NCBI GenBank assembly: GCA_050740255.1
Contig: JBOICV010000164.1
Coordinates: 24,448-88,447, forward strand
Reading direction: 5' to 3'
DNA from: JBOICV01 sp050740255
GTDB taxonomy: Bacteria; Pseudomonadota; Gammaproteobacteria; Nevskiales; JBOICV01
Length of the DNA stretch: 64,000 nucleotides
The translations under genes and the position numbers were made by a program. Below the pieces are notes generated by a model. It was given only the letters and a program-made list of their open reading frames with translations. It did no database searches and was not told the DNA's origin. Shown here piece after piece: positions 17,110-25,285 of the stretch (position 1 is its first letter; every line of letters begins with the position of its first letter).

Positions 17110-17148
17110 GCGGGCCCCACCGAAAGTGTGGGCCCGCTTTTCTTTTTT
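17110..17148 (+). terminator. Rho-independent terminator after TorF copy 1
   Basis: GCGGGCCC (17110-17117) pairs with GGGCCCGC (17130-17137), followed by TTTTCTTTTTT. It lies 26 bases past the stop codon. Confidence 0.88.
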
Positions 17149-17165
17149 GTCGCTCTGGCGCACAA

Positions 17166-17214
17166 GATTCCCGCCCTTCGACAAGCTCAGGACAGGCCCC
17201 CGCGGGAATGACGG
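17166..17214. repeat. REP-like palindromic repeat, copy 2a
   Basis: Outer arms ATTCCCGC (17167-17174) and GCGGGAAT (17202-17209) flank TTCGACAAGCTCAGGAC and are followed by GACGG. It is one of three adjacent related elements in the 17149-17375 spacer; a degenerate third one lies at about 17284-17308. Confidence 0.6.
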
Positions 17215-17231
17215 TAGTTCATTATCTTTGA

Positions 17232-17268
17232 CGTCATTCCGGAAGTTGCGCAGCAACTATCCGGAATC
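17232..17268. repeat. REP-like palindromic repeat, copy 2b
   Basis: A 37-base unit starting CGTCATTCCGGAAG with an inner stem AGTTGC-gca-GCAACT and ending ATCCGGAATC. The reverse complement of 32246-32282 has the same length and frame, with inner stem AGCCGC-ata-GCGGCT. Both stem changes are compensated on the opposite arm. Confidence 0.75.
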
Positions 17269-17375
17269 TTTAACGCACAAGATTCCTGCGTTTGCGCGGA
17301 TGACCGTATATGCGGACGGTTGCACGCCGTAAGACGCTATGCGATGTTTAGTTCACGCCGTGTTGGGGAGACATC

Positions 17376-18095
17376 ATGAAGCACGCAAAGCTGCTGGCCG
17401 CTGTGCTGGTCTTGTTCAGTGCGCCGGCGCTGGCCCAGGTCAGCGGCAATATCACCGCCATCAGTGAGTACATGTTCCGCGGCGTCGCCCAGGAGGGCGG
17501 CGCGGCGCTGCAGGGCAGCCTGGACTATAGCCGCGAAGACGGCTGGTATTCGGGCGTCTGGGGTTCCAATTGCAGCGAATGCGGCGGCAACGAAATTGAC
17601 TTTTACGGCGGCTGGACGGGTGAAGTCGGCCGTGGCGTAACGCTCGATGCCGGCGTGGTCTATTACCTGTTTACCGAGGACGCAGAAGTCAGCGGCGCGC
17701 CGGACATCGACTATCCGGAAATCTATCTCGGCGCCGGCTATGACGGCTTGAGCGGCACGCTTTACTACAGCAATAAGCTGGTGGACGAATTGAGCGACAT
17801 CCCGGGCAGCGACCAGACGGGGTTTTATTTCACCGCGGATTACACCCATGCGCTGCGCGAGGGCCTGGAATTGGTGTTGCAGGTGGGGCGCAGTTGGGGC
17901 GATGGTGTTGACGCCGTCTTAGGCGACGCCTACACCGATTACAGCGTCACCGTGGTAAAAACGCTGGACGACGGCTTCAGCCTCAGCGCCGCGGTAATCG
18001 ATACCGACCTGGACGCTGATGCCACCGCCACGACACCGGCCAGGGAGGACGACCCCAAGTTTGTGGTGGGTTTGAGCAAGGATTTTGCGTTTTAA
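17376..18095 (+). CDS. TorF family putative porin, copy 2
   Basis: 239 aa with GGGGAGA upstream and a signal peptide ending ALA. It matches copy 1 through SGNITAISEYMFRGVAQEGG, GGNEIDFYGGWTGEVGRG, VTLDAGVVYYLF, AYTDYSVTVVKTLDDG and VIDTDLDAD, and ends VGLSKDFAF. It has a Cys-x-x-Cys (NCSECGG) near residue 65, in the loop where copy 1 has AAIAGG; cysteines are unusual in outer-membrane barrels. The gene ends at the boundary of the urea/guanidine carboxylase cassette, whose broken last frame runs into its stop codon from the opposite strand. Confidence 0.85.
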   Translation: MKHAKLLAAVLVLFSAPALAQVSGNITAISEYMFRGVAQEGGAALQGSLDYSREDGWYSGVWGSNCSECGGNEIDFYGGWTGEVGRGVTLDAGVVYYLFTEDAEVSGAPDIDYPEIYLGAGYDGLSGTLYYSNKLVDELSDIPGSDQTGFYFTADYTHALREGLELVLQVGRSWGDGVDAVLGDAYTDYSVTVVKTLDDGFSLSAAVIDTDLDADATATTPAREDDPKFVVGLSKDFAF

Positions 18096-18096
18096 G

Positions 18097-18247
18097 TTAT
18101 TCGCGTGGGGTGAAGCCCTGAAGCTGGATGCGTTCGCGCCGGTCCGCGTGCAGTGGCTGGAGGAAGATTTTTTCCGGCGGTAATCGGCGGCAGAAGCAAG
18201 GCCCGCCAATCCTCGAAGCACAAGCCGGCGTGTTCGGCCGGGCTCAT
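18097..18247 (-). pseudogene. Broken small frame following the urea/guanidine carboxylase gene
   Basis: An ATG overlaps the carboxylase stop (ATGA), the usual sign of a coupled downstream gene. The frame reads MSPAEHAGLCFEDWRALLL and becomes protein-unlike after about codon 26, at a run of six A. Shifting one base there continues as KIFLQPLHADRRERIQLQ to a stop at 18097-18099, a better-looking C-terminus. I do not recognise the protein. It may be a decayed or truncated cassette gene. The opposite strand also reads through this stretch as WGEALKLDAFAPVRVQW, so coding on either strand is uncertain. Confidence 0.35.
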
Positions 18248-21200
18248 CCCTCATCCGCCTGAACCACCAGCAAATCCTGCCCCGCCGCCACGGCGCCGCC
18301 TTCCTTGCAGAACAGATGCGTCAGGATGCCGTCGCAGGGCGCGGCCAGGGAGAATTCCATTTTCATGGATTCGACGACGACCAGGGTTTGGCCCTGTTTT
18401 ACGGCGTCGCCCACCCGGGCTTCTAGCCTCCACACGCTGCCGGCGACAGGGGTTGTCACCGGGCGCGCGTGTTCGGGCAGCTCCAGTTCGCGCTCGACGC
18501 CCGCCGCCGCCAGCGTCAGGTCGTTGGCGACCACGTCCTGTCCGGCGGCCTTCCAGCGTTCGCGCTCAGCTTCGAAAGCGGCCTGCTGGCGGGCCCTGAA
18601 CTCGCCGATGGAAGCGGCGTTGGCCTCCAGGAAGAGGCGGTAGTCCTTGAGGCGGAAGCGGGCGGCTTCCAGCTTCAAGCGGAATCTGCCGCTGGCGAAA
18701 TCCTCGCGCAGCTTGAGCAGCTCCGCCTCGCCCACCGGGTAGAAGCGCAGCTGGTCGAAGAAGCGCAGCAACCACGGTTGCGTGAAGTCGGCCGTGCGGC
18801 GGTGGCGGTTCCACATTTGCACCGTGCGGCCGACGAACTGGTAGCCGCCAGGCCCTTCCATGCCATACACGCAGAGATAGGCGCCGCCGATGGCCACGGC
18901 ATTCTCCGGGGTCCACGTGCGGGCCGGGTTGTACTTGGTGGTGACCAGCCGATGGCGCGGGTCCAGCGGCGTCGCCACCGGCGCGCCGAGGTACACGTCG
19001 CCCAGGCCCATGACCAGGTAGCTGGCATCGAACACCACCCGGTACACGTCCTCGGTGGATGCCAGCCCGTTGATGCGGCGAATGAACTCGATGTTGCTTG
19101 GACACCAGGGCGCATCGGGCCGCACCGACTGCATGTACTTGTCGATCGCCAGCCGGGTCGCCGGGTCGTCCCAGGACAGGGGTAGATGGACGATGCGCGA
19201 TGCCACCTCCATGTCGTCGAGACTGGGCAATCCCGCTTCCAGCGCCACGATTTTTTCGATCAATTCGTCCTGATCGGCGAGGCGGGGATCGAAGTGGATT
19301 TGCAGCGAGCGGATGCCGGGCGTGAGGTCGAGCACCCCCCCGATCCTCCCGGCGCCGATTTCGTCCCGCAGCGCCTGCATCAGCGCGTGGATGCGAAAAC
19401 GCAGTGCGAGATCGAGCACCGGCGGACCCATTTCGATCAGCAGGTTCGCGTCGCCCGATTGCCGGATCACCAAGGCGGGCCTCTCGTCCTCCCGTTCAAG
19501 CTGGCGCAGTACCGGCGTGCCGAGGAGGGCGTGTGCCACCGGCAAGCTGGCGAATGCCGGCGCGGGCGAGTGAAGGCCGGCGATGGCCGCGTCCTGGGCG
19601 GCTTGCAGGGCACGCGCCTGCGCGCCGGTGAGACGCTTGAAGCGAACCGTGGCGCCCGGCTTCAATTGACCCAGCTTCCACAACTCGGCCTGAACGATGC
19701 AGGCGGGGCAGACGAAACCGCCCAGGCTGGGTCCGTCGGGACCGAGGATGACCGGCATGTCGCCGGTGAAATTGACGGCGCCGATGGCATAGGCGTTGTC
19801 GTGGATATTCGAAGGATGCAGCCCCGCCTCACCGCCGTGCGCGCGCGCCCACTGCGGCCTGGGGCCGATCAGGCGGACCCCGGTTCGGGAGGAGTTGTAG
19901 TGCACTTCCCAGGCGGTGGCGAAGAAGCTCGCGATGTCGGCCTCGGTGAAAAAATCCGGCGCGCCATGGGGGCCGTACAGCACGCCGATTTCCCAAGCGT
20001 CGCTCAGCGTCGGTTGCAGTCGGGCGTCCAGCTCGCTCACGCTTCCGTGTCGCTCGACGGGGATACGGGCTGTGATGTGCAACACGTCACCGCTACGCAG
20101 AGTGCGCCCGCCATGGCCGCCGAACTGGCCGAGGGTGAAGGTGGATTTGGAGCCGAGGGTGTCGGGCACCTCGAAGCCTCCGGCTACGGCCAGGTAGCTG
20201 CGCAGCCCGGCGCCCTGCACGGCGCCCAGCTTGAGCACGCTGCCCGCCGGCACCGGATGGGCCTGCCATCCGGCCACGGGCGTGCCATCCAGGGTGGCCT
20301 GCAGGGCCGCGCCGCCGAGGGCGATCAGGCTATCGCAATTGAAGCGCAAGCTCGGTCCGGCTGCCGTGAGTTCCAGCGCCGCGGCCCCTTCACGGTTGCC
20401 CACCAGCCGGTTGGCCAGACGCATGGACAAGTTGTCCATCGGGCCGGACGGCGGCACGCCCACATCCCAATAGCCTTGCCGTCCCGGCCAGTCCTGGATG
20501 CTCGACTGCAAGCCGGGCTCCAGCACGTCGGCGGTCGCCGGCCGGTAGCGGAAGCCGTCCAGCATGCGGGTGGTCTGGCGGCCGGCGATGAAGTCCGGAC
20601 TGGCCAGCACCTGGGCCAGGTAAGCCAGGTTGGTTTCGATGCCGGCCACGGTGCTGGCCTGCAACGCAGCGATCAGCTTGGCGCGCGCCGCCTCGCGAGT
20701 CGCGCCGTGGGCGATGAGCTTGGCCAGCAGCGGGTCGTAGTTGGGCGGCACCTCGGTGCCGGCCTCGACCCAGCCGTCGACACGTATTCCGTCCGGGTAG
20801 GCCACGGCGCTGAGCAGGCCTGTCGACGGCTGAAAATTCTTGTTGGGATCTTCAGCGTAGAGGCGGACCTGGATCGCCGCACCGTGCGGTTCGATGACGA
20901 AGCTGTCGAGCGCCGGCAACTCGCCGGCGGCCAGGCACACCATCCACTCCACCAGGTCCACGCCGGTCACGGCTTCGGTGACGCCATGCTCCACCTGCAA
21001 ACGGGTGTTCACTTCGAGGAAATAGAACGCGCCGGCGCCGACGTCATAGACGAATTCCACGGTACCGGCGGAGCGATAGTTCACCGCCTGGCCGAGCTTG
21101 ACGGCGGTGGCCAGCAGAGCGGCGCGTTGCGCGTCGCTCAAGCCGGGTGCCGGCGTTTCCTCCACCACCTTCTGGTTGCGTCGCTGCACCGAGCAATCGC

Positions 21201-21876
21201 GCTCGCCCAGGGCGATCACGCCGCCATGGCCGTCGCCGAAGATCTGTACTTCGATGTGGCGCGCGTGCTCGACGTATTTTTCGAGATAGCTGCCGGCTTG
21301 CTTGAAGTTGGCGCGGGCCAGGCGCTCGACGGTGGCGTAGGCTTGCGCCAGTTCGTCCTCGCTGCGGATCAGGCGCAGGCCGATGCCGCCGCCGCCGGCG
21401 GTGCTCTTCAGCATCAGCGGATAGCCGATGCGCCGCGCCTCGGCGGCGGCATGGCCGGCGTCGGCCAGCAGGCCGGACCCCGGCAGCAGCGGCACGCCAT
21501 TTTCTTCGGCCAGTTGCCGCGCCGTATGCTTGAGGCCGAAGTCGCGCATGTGCTGCGCCGCCGGGCCGATGAAGACAATGCCGGCAGCAGCGCAGGCGTC
21601 GGCGAAATCCGGGTTCTCGGAGAGGAAGCCGTAGCCCGGGTGGATAGCCTGGGCACCGCAGGCCTGGGCGATTTCAAGAATCCGGTCGGCCCTCAGATAA
21701 CTTTCGCTGGCCGGGGCCGGGCCCAGCAGGTAAGCCTCGCCGGCCTGCCGCACATGGCGGGCGCCGGCGTCGGCGGCGGAATACACCGCCACCGACGCCA
21801 CGCCCAAGCGGTCGAGAGTGCGCTGGATGCGGCAGGCGATGGCGCCGCGATTGGCGATCAGGACTTTGCTGAACAT
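18244..21876 (-). CDS. Biotin-dependent urea carboxylase / guanidine carboxylase
   Basis: 1210 aa, full length for the family. Domains in order: biotin carboxylase (1 to about 450) with MFSKVLIANRGAIACRI and ATP-grasp Gly-rich loop KSTAGGGGIGL; a KipA-like half of the carboxyltransferase (about 455-770, LEPGLQSSIQDWPGRQGYWD); a KipI-like half (about 790-1080, including RLVTTKYNPARTWTPENA and YGMEGPGGYQFVGRT); and a C-terminal biotinyl domain with the biotinylated Lys in ESMKMEF. It carboxylates urea to allophanate or guanidine to carboxyguanidine, using ATP and bicarbonate. The two DUF1989 genes directly upstream favour guanidine, but substrate cannot be fixed from sequence alone. Confidence 0.92.
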   Translation of the reverse strand: MFSKVLIANRGAIACRIQRTLDRLGVASVAVYSAADAGARHVRQAGEAYLLGPAPASESYLRADRILEIAQACGAQAIHPGYGFLSENPDFADACAAAGIVFIGPAAQHMRDFGLKHTARQLAEENGVPLLPGSGLLADAGHAAAEARRIGYPLMLKSTAGGGGIGLRLIRSEDELAQAYATVERLARANFKQAGSYLEKYVEHARHIEVQIFGDGHGGVIALGERDCSVQRRNQKVVEETPAPGLSDAQRAALLATAVKLGQAVNYRSAGTVEFVYDVGAGAFYFLEVNTRLQVEHGVTEAVTGVDLVEWMVCLAAGELPALDSFVIEPHGAAIQVRLYAEDPNKNFQPSTGLLSAVAYPDGIRVDGWVEAGTEVPPNYDPLLAKLIAHGATREAARAKLIAALQASTVAGIETNLAYLAQVLASPDFIAGRQTTRMLDGFRYRPATADVLEPGLQSSIQDWPGRQGYWDVGVPPSGPMDNLSMRLANRLVGNREGAAALELTAAGPSLRFNCDSLIALGGAALQATLDGTPVAGWQAHPVPAGSVLKLGAVQGAGLRSYLAVAGGFEVPDTLGSKSTFTLGQFGGHGGRTLRSGDVLHITARIPVERHGSVSELDARLQPTLSDAWEIGVLYGPHGAPDFFTEADIASFFATAWEVHYNSSRTGVRLIGPRPQWARAHGGEAGLHPSNIHDNAYAIGAVNFTGDMPVILGPDGPSLGGFVCPACIVQAELWKLGQLKPGATVRFKRLTGAQARALQAAQDAAIAGLHSPAPAFASLPVAHALLGTPVLRQLEREDERPALVIRQSGDANLLIEMGPPVLDLALRFRIHALMQALRDEIGAGRIGGVLDLTPGIRSLQIHFDPRLADQDELIEKIVALEAGLPSLDDMEVASRIVHLPLSWDDPATRLAIDKYMQSVRPDAPWCPSNIEFIRRINGLASTEDVYRVVFDASYLVMGLGDVYLGAPVATPLDPRHRLVTTKYNPARTWTPENAVAIGGAYLCVYGMEGPGGYQFVGRTVQMWNRHRRTADFTQPWLLRFFDQLRFYPVGEAELLKLREDFASGRFRLKLEAARFRLKDYRLFLEANAASIGEFRARQQAAFEAERERWKAAGQDVVANDLTLAAAGVERELELPEHARPVTTPVAGSVWRLEARVGDAVKQGQTLVVVESMKMEFSLAAPCDGILTHLFCKEGGAVAAGQDLLVVQADEG

Positions 21877-21892
21877 CGATTACCGGTGCGGG

Positions 21893-22558
21893 TTACGGCG
21901 CATCCCACAACAGAAACCGCACCGGGGTCGGGTTGTAGGCATTGCAGGGATTGTTGAGCTGCGGGCAGTTGGAGGCGAGCAGCCACAGGTCCATCTCGGC
22001 GCGCAGTTCCACATACTTGCCCGGCGCGGAGACGCCGTCCGCGAAACTGAGTTCGCCCGCCGCTGTCACCGGCACGTTCATGAAGAAGTTGATGTTGGGC
22101 ACCAGGTCGCGCTTGCCGATGCCGATGTCGGCGTGCTGCAGGGCGGTCAGGAAATTGTCGCGGCAACTGTGCATGAACTTTTTCTGCAAGGCGTAGCGCA
22201 CCGAATTGCTCTCGGCGGCACAGGCTCCGCCGAGCGTGTCATGACGCCCGCAGGTATCGGCGACGAGGGTCAGCATCAGCTTGCCGTCGTTGCTGTACAG
22301 CGCCGAATCCGTGGTCAGGTAGATGCCGCCCTGGCGCAGCAGGGTTTGCGTCGCGCTGTAGTGTTCGGCCGGGTCGTGCCGGTTGTAGAACAGCGCGTCC
22401 ACCGCCTGGTTGCCTTCCAGGTCGACGATGCGCACGGTCTGCCCGCGCCCGATCTCGAGCAGGTAAGGCTCGCCGGCGGGCAGGGTGTGGTCGAGCACGG
22501 CGGCGGCGGGGTCGAAGCGGCTTTCGCGGATGCGGATGGCCGCGCTGGCATCGGTCAT
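21893..22558 (-). CDS. Urea amidolyase-associated protein 2 / carboxyguanidine deiminase subunit (DUF1989)
   Basis: 221 aa. It carries the DUF1989 signatures QTVRIVDLEGNQAVDALFYN, GKLMLTLVADTCGRHDTLGGAC and LVPNINFFMNVPV. The cysteines of TCGRHDTLGGAC and NCPQLNNPC are candidates for metal binding. Proteins of this pair, long annotated as urea amidolyase-associated, have been shown in Pseudomonas to form a two-subunit carboxyguanidine deiminase (CgdAB) that makes allophanate and ammonia. The gene lies 16 bases before the carboxylase gene and 9 after its partner subunit, a conserved order. Confidence 0.88.
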   Translation of the reverse strand: MTDASAAIRIRESRFDPAAAVLDHTLPAGEPYLLEIGRGQTVRIVDLEGNQAVDALFYNRHDPAEHYSATQTLLRQGGIYLTTDSALYSNDGKLMLTLVADTCGRHDTLGGACAAESNSVRYALQKKFMHSCRDNFLTALQHADIGIGKRDLVPNINFFMNVPVTAAGELSFADGVSAPGKYVELRAEMDLWLLASNCPQLNNPCNAYNPTPVRFLLWDAP

Positions 22559-22567
22559 GGCAGTTCT

Positions 22568-23380
22568 CTATCCGATGAGATAAAGCATTTCGGCGTTGTG
22601 GATGGCGCGGGCGTTCTCGGGACGGAAGCCGCGGCAGTAATCGTCTTTCGGCGCCGGTCCGGAGCGCCAGGCCGCCAGGCCGACCGGCTTCGGCGCGTAG
22701 GCGGGCGACGGATCGAGCGGGTGCGGCGCGGTCGAACAGGCGAGCAGCACGTCCATCTCGAAGCGCAGTTCCACATGATCGCCGGGCTGGCTGTGATCGG
22801 GAACGAAATGGAAACGCCCTTCGCCGTCCACGCTCACCTTGGAGAAGAAATTCACCGGCGCCGTCAGGTCGCGCTTGCCCAAGCCGTACTTGCCCAGTTC
22901 GATCAGCAGGCCGTCGCGCCCGGAGCGGTACATGCCGTTGCGCGCCGCCTGGTAGTTGCGCACGCCATATTTGCGCTGCATCGAGCCGGCGTCCAGCAGC
23001 AGGCCCAGGGGGTCGTGCCAGCCCAGCGTATCGGCGGTGATCGAGGCCAGGGCGCGACCCATGTCGCTCATCAGCACGTGGCCGCGAGTGTAGTGGGCCG
23101 TGTGCTGTGCCTTGAGCGAGTCCGGCATGTTGTAGCGCTCCAGCTTTTCGCGCGCCGAGTACAACACCAGGCTGATGTTGGCGCCGGCTGCCAGCGCCGT
23201 CAGGCGCAGCGTGGTGCCGCGCGCCAGCAGATACGACCAGTGGCCGCCGCCGGGAACTCGCTCGGAGAACAGCACCGACCCGGCCGCCAGGTCGGGCGCG
23301 AAACTGCGCCAGTGTTCCGGCGCATCCACCGGCGCGCTCGGGGGCGGATTTTGCGGAGTGAATTCAGCCGGGGTTTGCAT
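22568..23380 (-). CDS. Urea amidolyase-associated protein 1 / carboxyguanidine deiminase subunit (DUF1989)
   Basis: 270 aa. It is the longer DUF1989 subunit, paralogous to the 221-aa protein downstream: GHWSYLLARGTTLRLTALA, LMSDMGRALASITADTLGWHDPL, DLTAPVNFFSKVSVDGEG, PGDHVELRFEMDVLLACS and a C-terminal extension with PKDDYCRGFRPENARA. Together the two would convert carboxyguanidine from the carboxylase into allophanate, the substrate of the divergent allophanate hydrolase. The ATG at 23378-23380 overlaps the end of the NikR-like gene by 17 bases, which suggests translational coupling to the regulator. Confidence 0.87.
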   Translation of the reverse strand: MQTPAEFTPQNPPPSAPVDAPEHWRSFAPDLAAGSVLFSERVPGGGHWSYLLARGTTLRLTALAAGANISLVLYSAREKLERYNMPDSLKAQHTAHYTRGHVLMSDMGRALASITADTLGWHDPLGLLLDAGSMQRKYGVRNYQAARNGMYRSGRDGLLIELGKYGLGKRDLTAPVNFFSKVSVDGEGRFHFVPDHSQPGDHVELRFEMDVLLACSTAPHPLDPSPAYAPKPVGLAAWRSGPAPKDDYCRGFRPENARAIHNAEMLYLIG

Positions 23381-23885
23381 GATGTTCCACGTTCGAAGAG
23401 CGCTTGGCGCGGGTGGCGGAAAGGGCAGTCGCCGGCAGCGGATGCAGGGGCGGCATCATGGCCGCCAGTAGCTGCAGCTGGCCGGTCACCACGCCGCGCA
23501 GCGTGATCATATCGTTGGCGATGTCGCGCAAGCGTTTGGCAGGACCCTGGATCAGGATCACTTCCAGCAACTGGTCCTCGCTCAGATGCACATGCAAGGA
23601 ACTGATCACCTCGTCGAGATGGCGGTATTGGAGATCGGCCAGCTTCTTTAGCAAGCCCCGGGTGAGGCGGTCGTAGAGCAGCGTGACGGTGCCCACCATG
23701 ACGTGGTTGCCCAGTTCGCGCTTGTGCTCGGCCAACTGGTAGTTGACCATCTCGCCGATGGCCTGCGAGCGGCTGCCATAGCCGCGGCTCTGCACCATCC
23801 GGTCCAATTCCGCGAGCAGGTCTGGCGGCAGCGAGATGCTGATGCGGCTCACCAGGCGGTTGCTTGCATGCTTTTTTTTTGGCAT
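23364..23885 (-). CDS. NikR-like ribbon-helix-helix regulator lacking part of the nickel site
   Basis: 173 aa from the ATG at 23883-23885 with GGGGACGGA upstream. The N-terminal RHH DNA-binding domain is RISISLPPDLLAELDRMVQSRGYGSRSQAI. The C-terminal ACT-like domain aligns with E. coli NikR: His98 and His100 (SLHVHL) match the ligands His87 and His89. However, the Cys95 ligand is Leu106 and the His76 ligand is Tyr87. Canonical square-planar nickel binding is therefore unlikely. Codons 2-5 contain nine consecutive A. Position between the glutamine-synthetase-like and DUF1989 genes suggests it regulates the cassette, with an effector yet to be found. Confidence 0.85.
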   Translation of the reverse strand: MPKKKHASNRLVSRISISLPPDLLAELDRMVQSRGYGSRSQAIGEMVNYQLAEHKRELGNHVMVGTVTLLYDRLTRGLLKKLADLQYRHLDEVISSLHVHLSEDQLLEVILIQGPAKRLRDIANDMITLRGVVTGQLQLLAAMMPPLHPLPATALSATRAKRSSNVEHHANPG

Positions 23886-23895
23886 TCCGTCCCCG

Positions 23896-25257
23896 CTAAA
23901 ACAGGTAACTGTAGCGTTCGATCTCCCACTGGCTGACGCTGAGGTGATACGCCTCCCATTCCTCGGTTTTATAACGAATGAATTCGTCGCGCAATTCCTT
24001 GCCCAAGGTCGCTTGCACCAGTGGGTCGGCGGCGAAGGCGGCCACCGCCTCCTGCAGCGTCTGCGGCAGGAACTCGATGCCGCGGGCTTGGCGCTGTTCC
24101 TCGCTGATGGCATAGAGGTTGTCTTCGTTCGGGTTGCCCGGATCGAGTTTTTCGCGGATGCCTTCGAGTCCCGCCGCCAGCACCAGCGTCGCGGCGAGGT
24201 AGGGGTTGACCGCGCCGTCGGCGTTGCGCGACTCGCAGCGCCCACCGCCGGCCGGAACACGCACCGAGTTGGTCCGGTTGTTGGAACCGTAGGAGTTGAA
24301 CACGGGAGCCCACGAGTAGTAGCTCATCGCGCCGCGCCGCACCAGGCGCTTGTAGCTGTTTACCGTGGGGGCGAACACCGCGCACAGCGCGCGGCCGTGC
24401 TTGAGCATGCCGGCGATGAACTGGTAGCCCAGGGGCGTGAGCCCGATGCCGCGCCGGTCCTCCTGCGGGTCGCAGGCGAACAGGTTGCGGCCGCTGCCCG
24501 GATCGTAGAGCGACAGGTTGAAGTGGGCGCCGTTGCCGGTCTTGTCGGCGAAGGGCTTGGGCATCATGGTGGCGAGCAGGCCCTGTTCCCTGGCGTAGTG
24601 CTTGGCCATGAAGCGGAAGAAGATCAGGCGGTCGCAGGTGGTCAGGGCATCGGCATAGTTGAAGTCGAACTCGAACTGGCCGTTGGCGTCTTCGTGATCG
24701 AAGGAATACAGATCCCAACCCAGGCCGTTGATGGCCGTCGCCATCTGGTCCAACCACGGAAAGCTATTGGTGAAACCGCGCAGGTCGTAGCAAGGCTTGG
24801 TGAGCTTGTCATCGGCATCCGGCACCGACAGGCTGCCGTCGGCATGTTGCTTCAGCAGGAAGATCTCGCACTCGATGCCGAGGTTCATGCCGAAGCCCAT
24901 TTGTGCCGCTCGCGCCAACTGGCTTTGCAGCGCCACCCGGGTGTTGAGCGGATAGGGCCGGCCCTGGTAATGGTTGTCGGCGGGAATCCAGGCGATCTTG
25001 GGCTCCCAGGGCAACTGGATCAGGCGGCTGAAATCCGGGACCGAGGTTATTTCGTCGTCATTGGGCGCCTGGCCCAGACCGTCCAGCGCATAGCCGGTGT
25101 AGCGCTCGGAACCGTGCGCCATAGCTTGCAGATGTTCGATGGGAACCACCTTGGCCTTGGGTATGCCGTGGATATCGACGTAGGCACCGATGCAGTACTT
25201 GACCCCCTTTTCGGACAGCTCTTGCTGCAGGCGGGAGACAGCATCGATGGCGGACAT
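23896..25257 (-). CDS. Glutamine synthetase type III-like ligase (GlnT family)
   Basis: 453 aa with GAGGA upstream. Glutamine-synthetase fold: beta-grasp N-domain (about 15-105, KYCIGAYVDIHGIPKAKVVP) and catalytic domain with the GIECEIFLL metal-binding Glu strand, SFDHEDANGQFEFDFNYADAL, KTGNGAHFNLSL, and NSYKRLV...APVFNSYGSNNRTNSVRVP, matching the GlnT / TIGR03105 group. True glutamine synthesis by this group is doubtful; relatives ligate glutamate to amines. In this cassette it may capture released ammonia or form a gamma-glutamyl adduct of the imported compound. It precedes the NikR-like gene by 10 bases. Confidence 0.87.
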   Translation of the reverse strand: MSAIDAVSRLQQELSEKGVKYCIGAYVDIHGIPKAKVVPIEHLQAMAHGSERYTGYALDGLGQAPNDDEITSVPDFSRLIQLPWEPKIAWIPADNHYQGRPYPLNTRVALQSQLARAAQMGFGMNLGIECEIFLLKQHADGSLSVPDADDKLTKPCYDLRGFTNSFPWLDQMATAINGLGWDLYSFDHEDANGQFEFDFNYADALTTCDRLIFFRFMAKHYAREQGLLATMMPKPFADKTGNGAHFNLSLYDPGSGRNLFACDPQEDRRGIGLTPLGYQFIAGMLKHGRALCAVFAPTVNSYKRLVRRGAMSYYSWAPVFNSYGSNNRTNSVRVPAGGGRCESRNADGAVNPYLAATLVLAAGLEGIREKLDPGNPNEDNLYAISEEQRQARGIEFLPQTLQEAVAAFAADPLVQATLGKELRDEFIRYKTEEWEAYHLSVSQWEIERYSYLF

Positions 25258-25285
25258 GGTCTTTCCTCAGGGGCATGCAAGCGGG

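Noticed and set aside
17149..17375. CRISPR array in the repeat-rich spacer
   Set aside because: The repeats are diverged palindromes of unequal length without regular spacers, and no cas genes are present.
19186..21957. Very long open frame on the plus strand opposite the carboxylase gene
   Set aside because: It is the shadow of a GC-rich gene: Arg-, Gly- and His-rich composition, no family motif, no ribosome binding site. The same applies to long frames opposite the DUF1329 and DUF1302 genes (6743-8578, 10217-12202).
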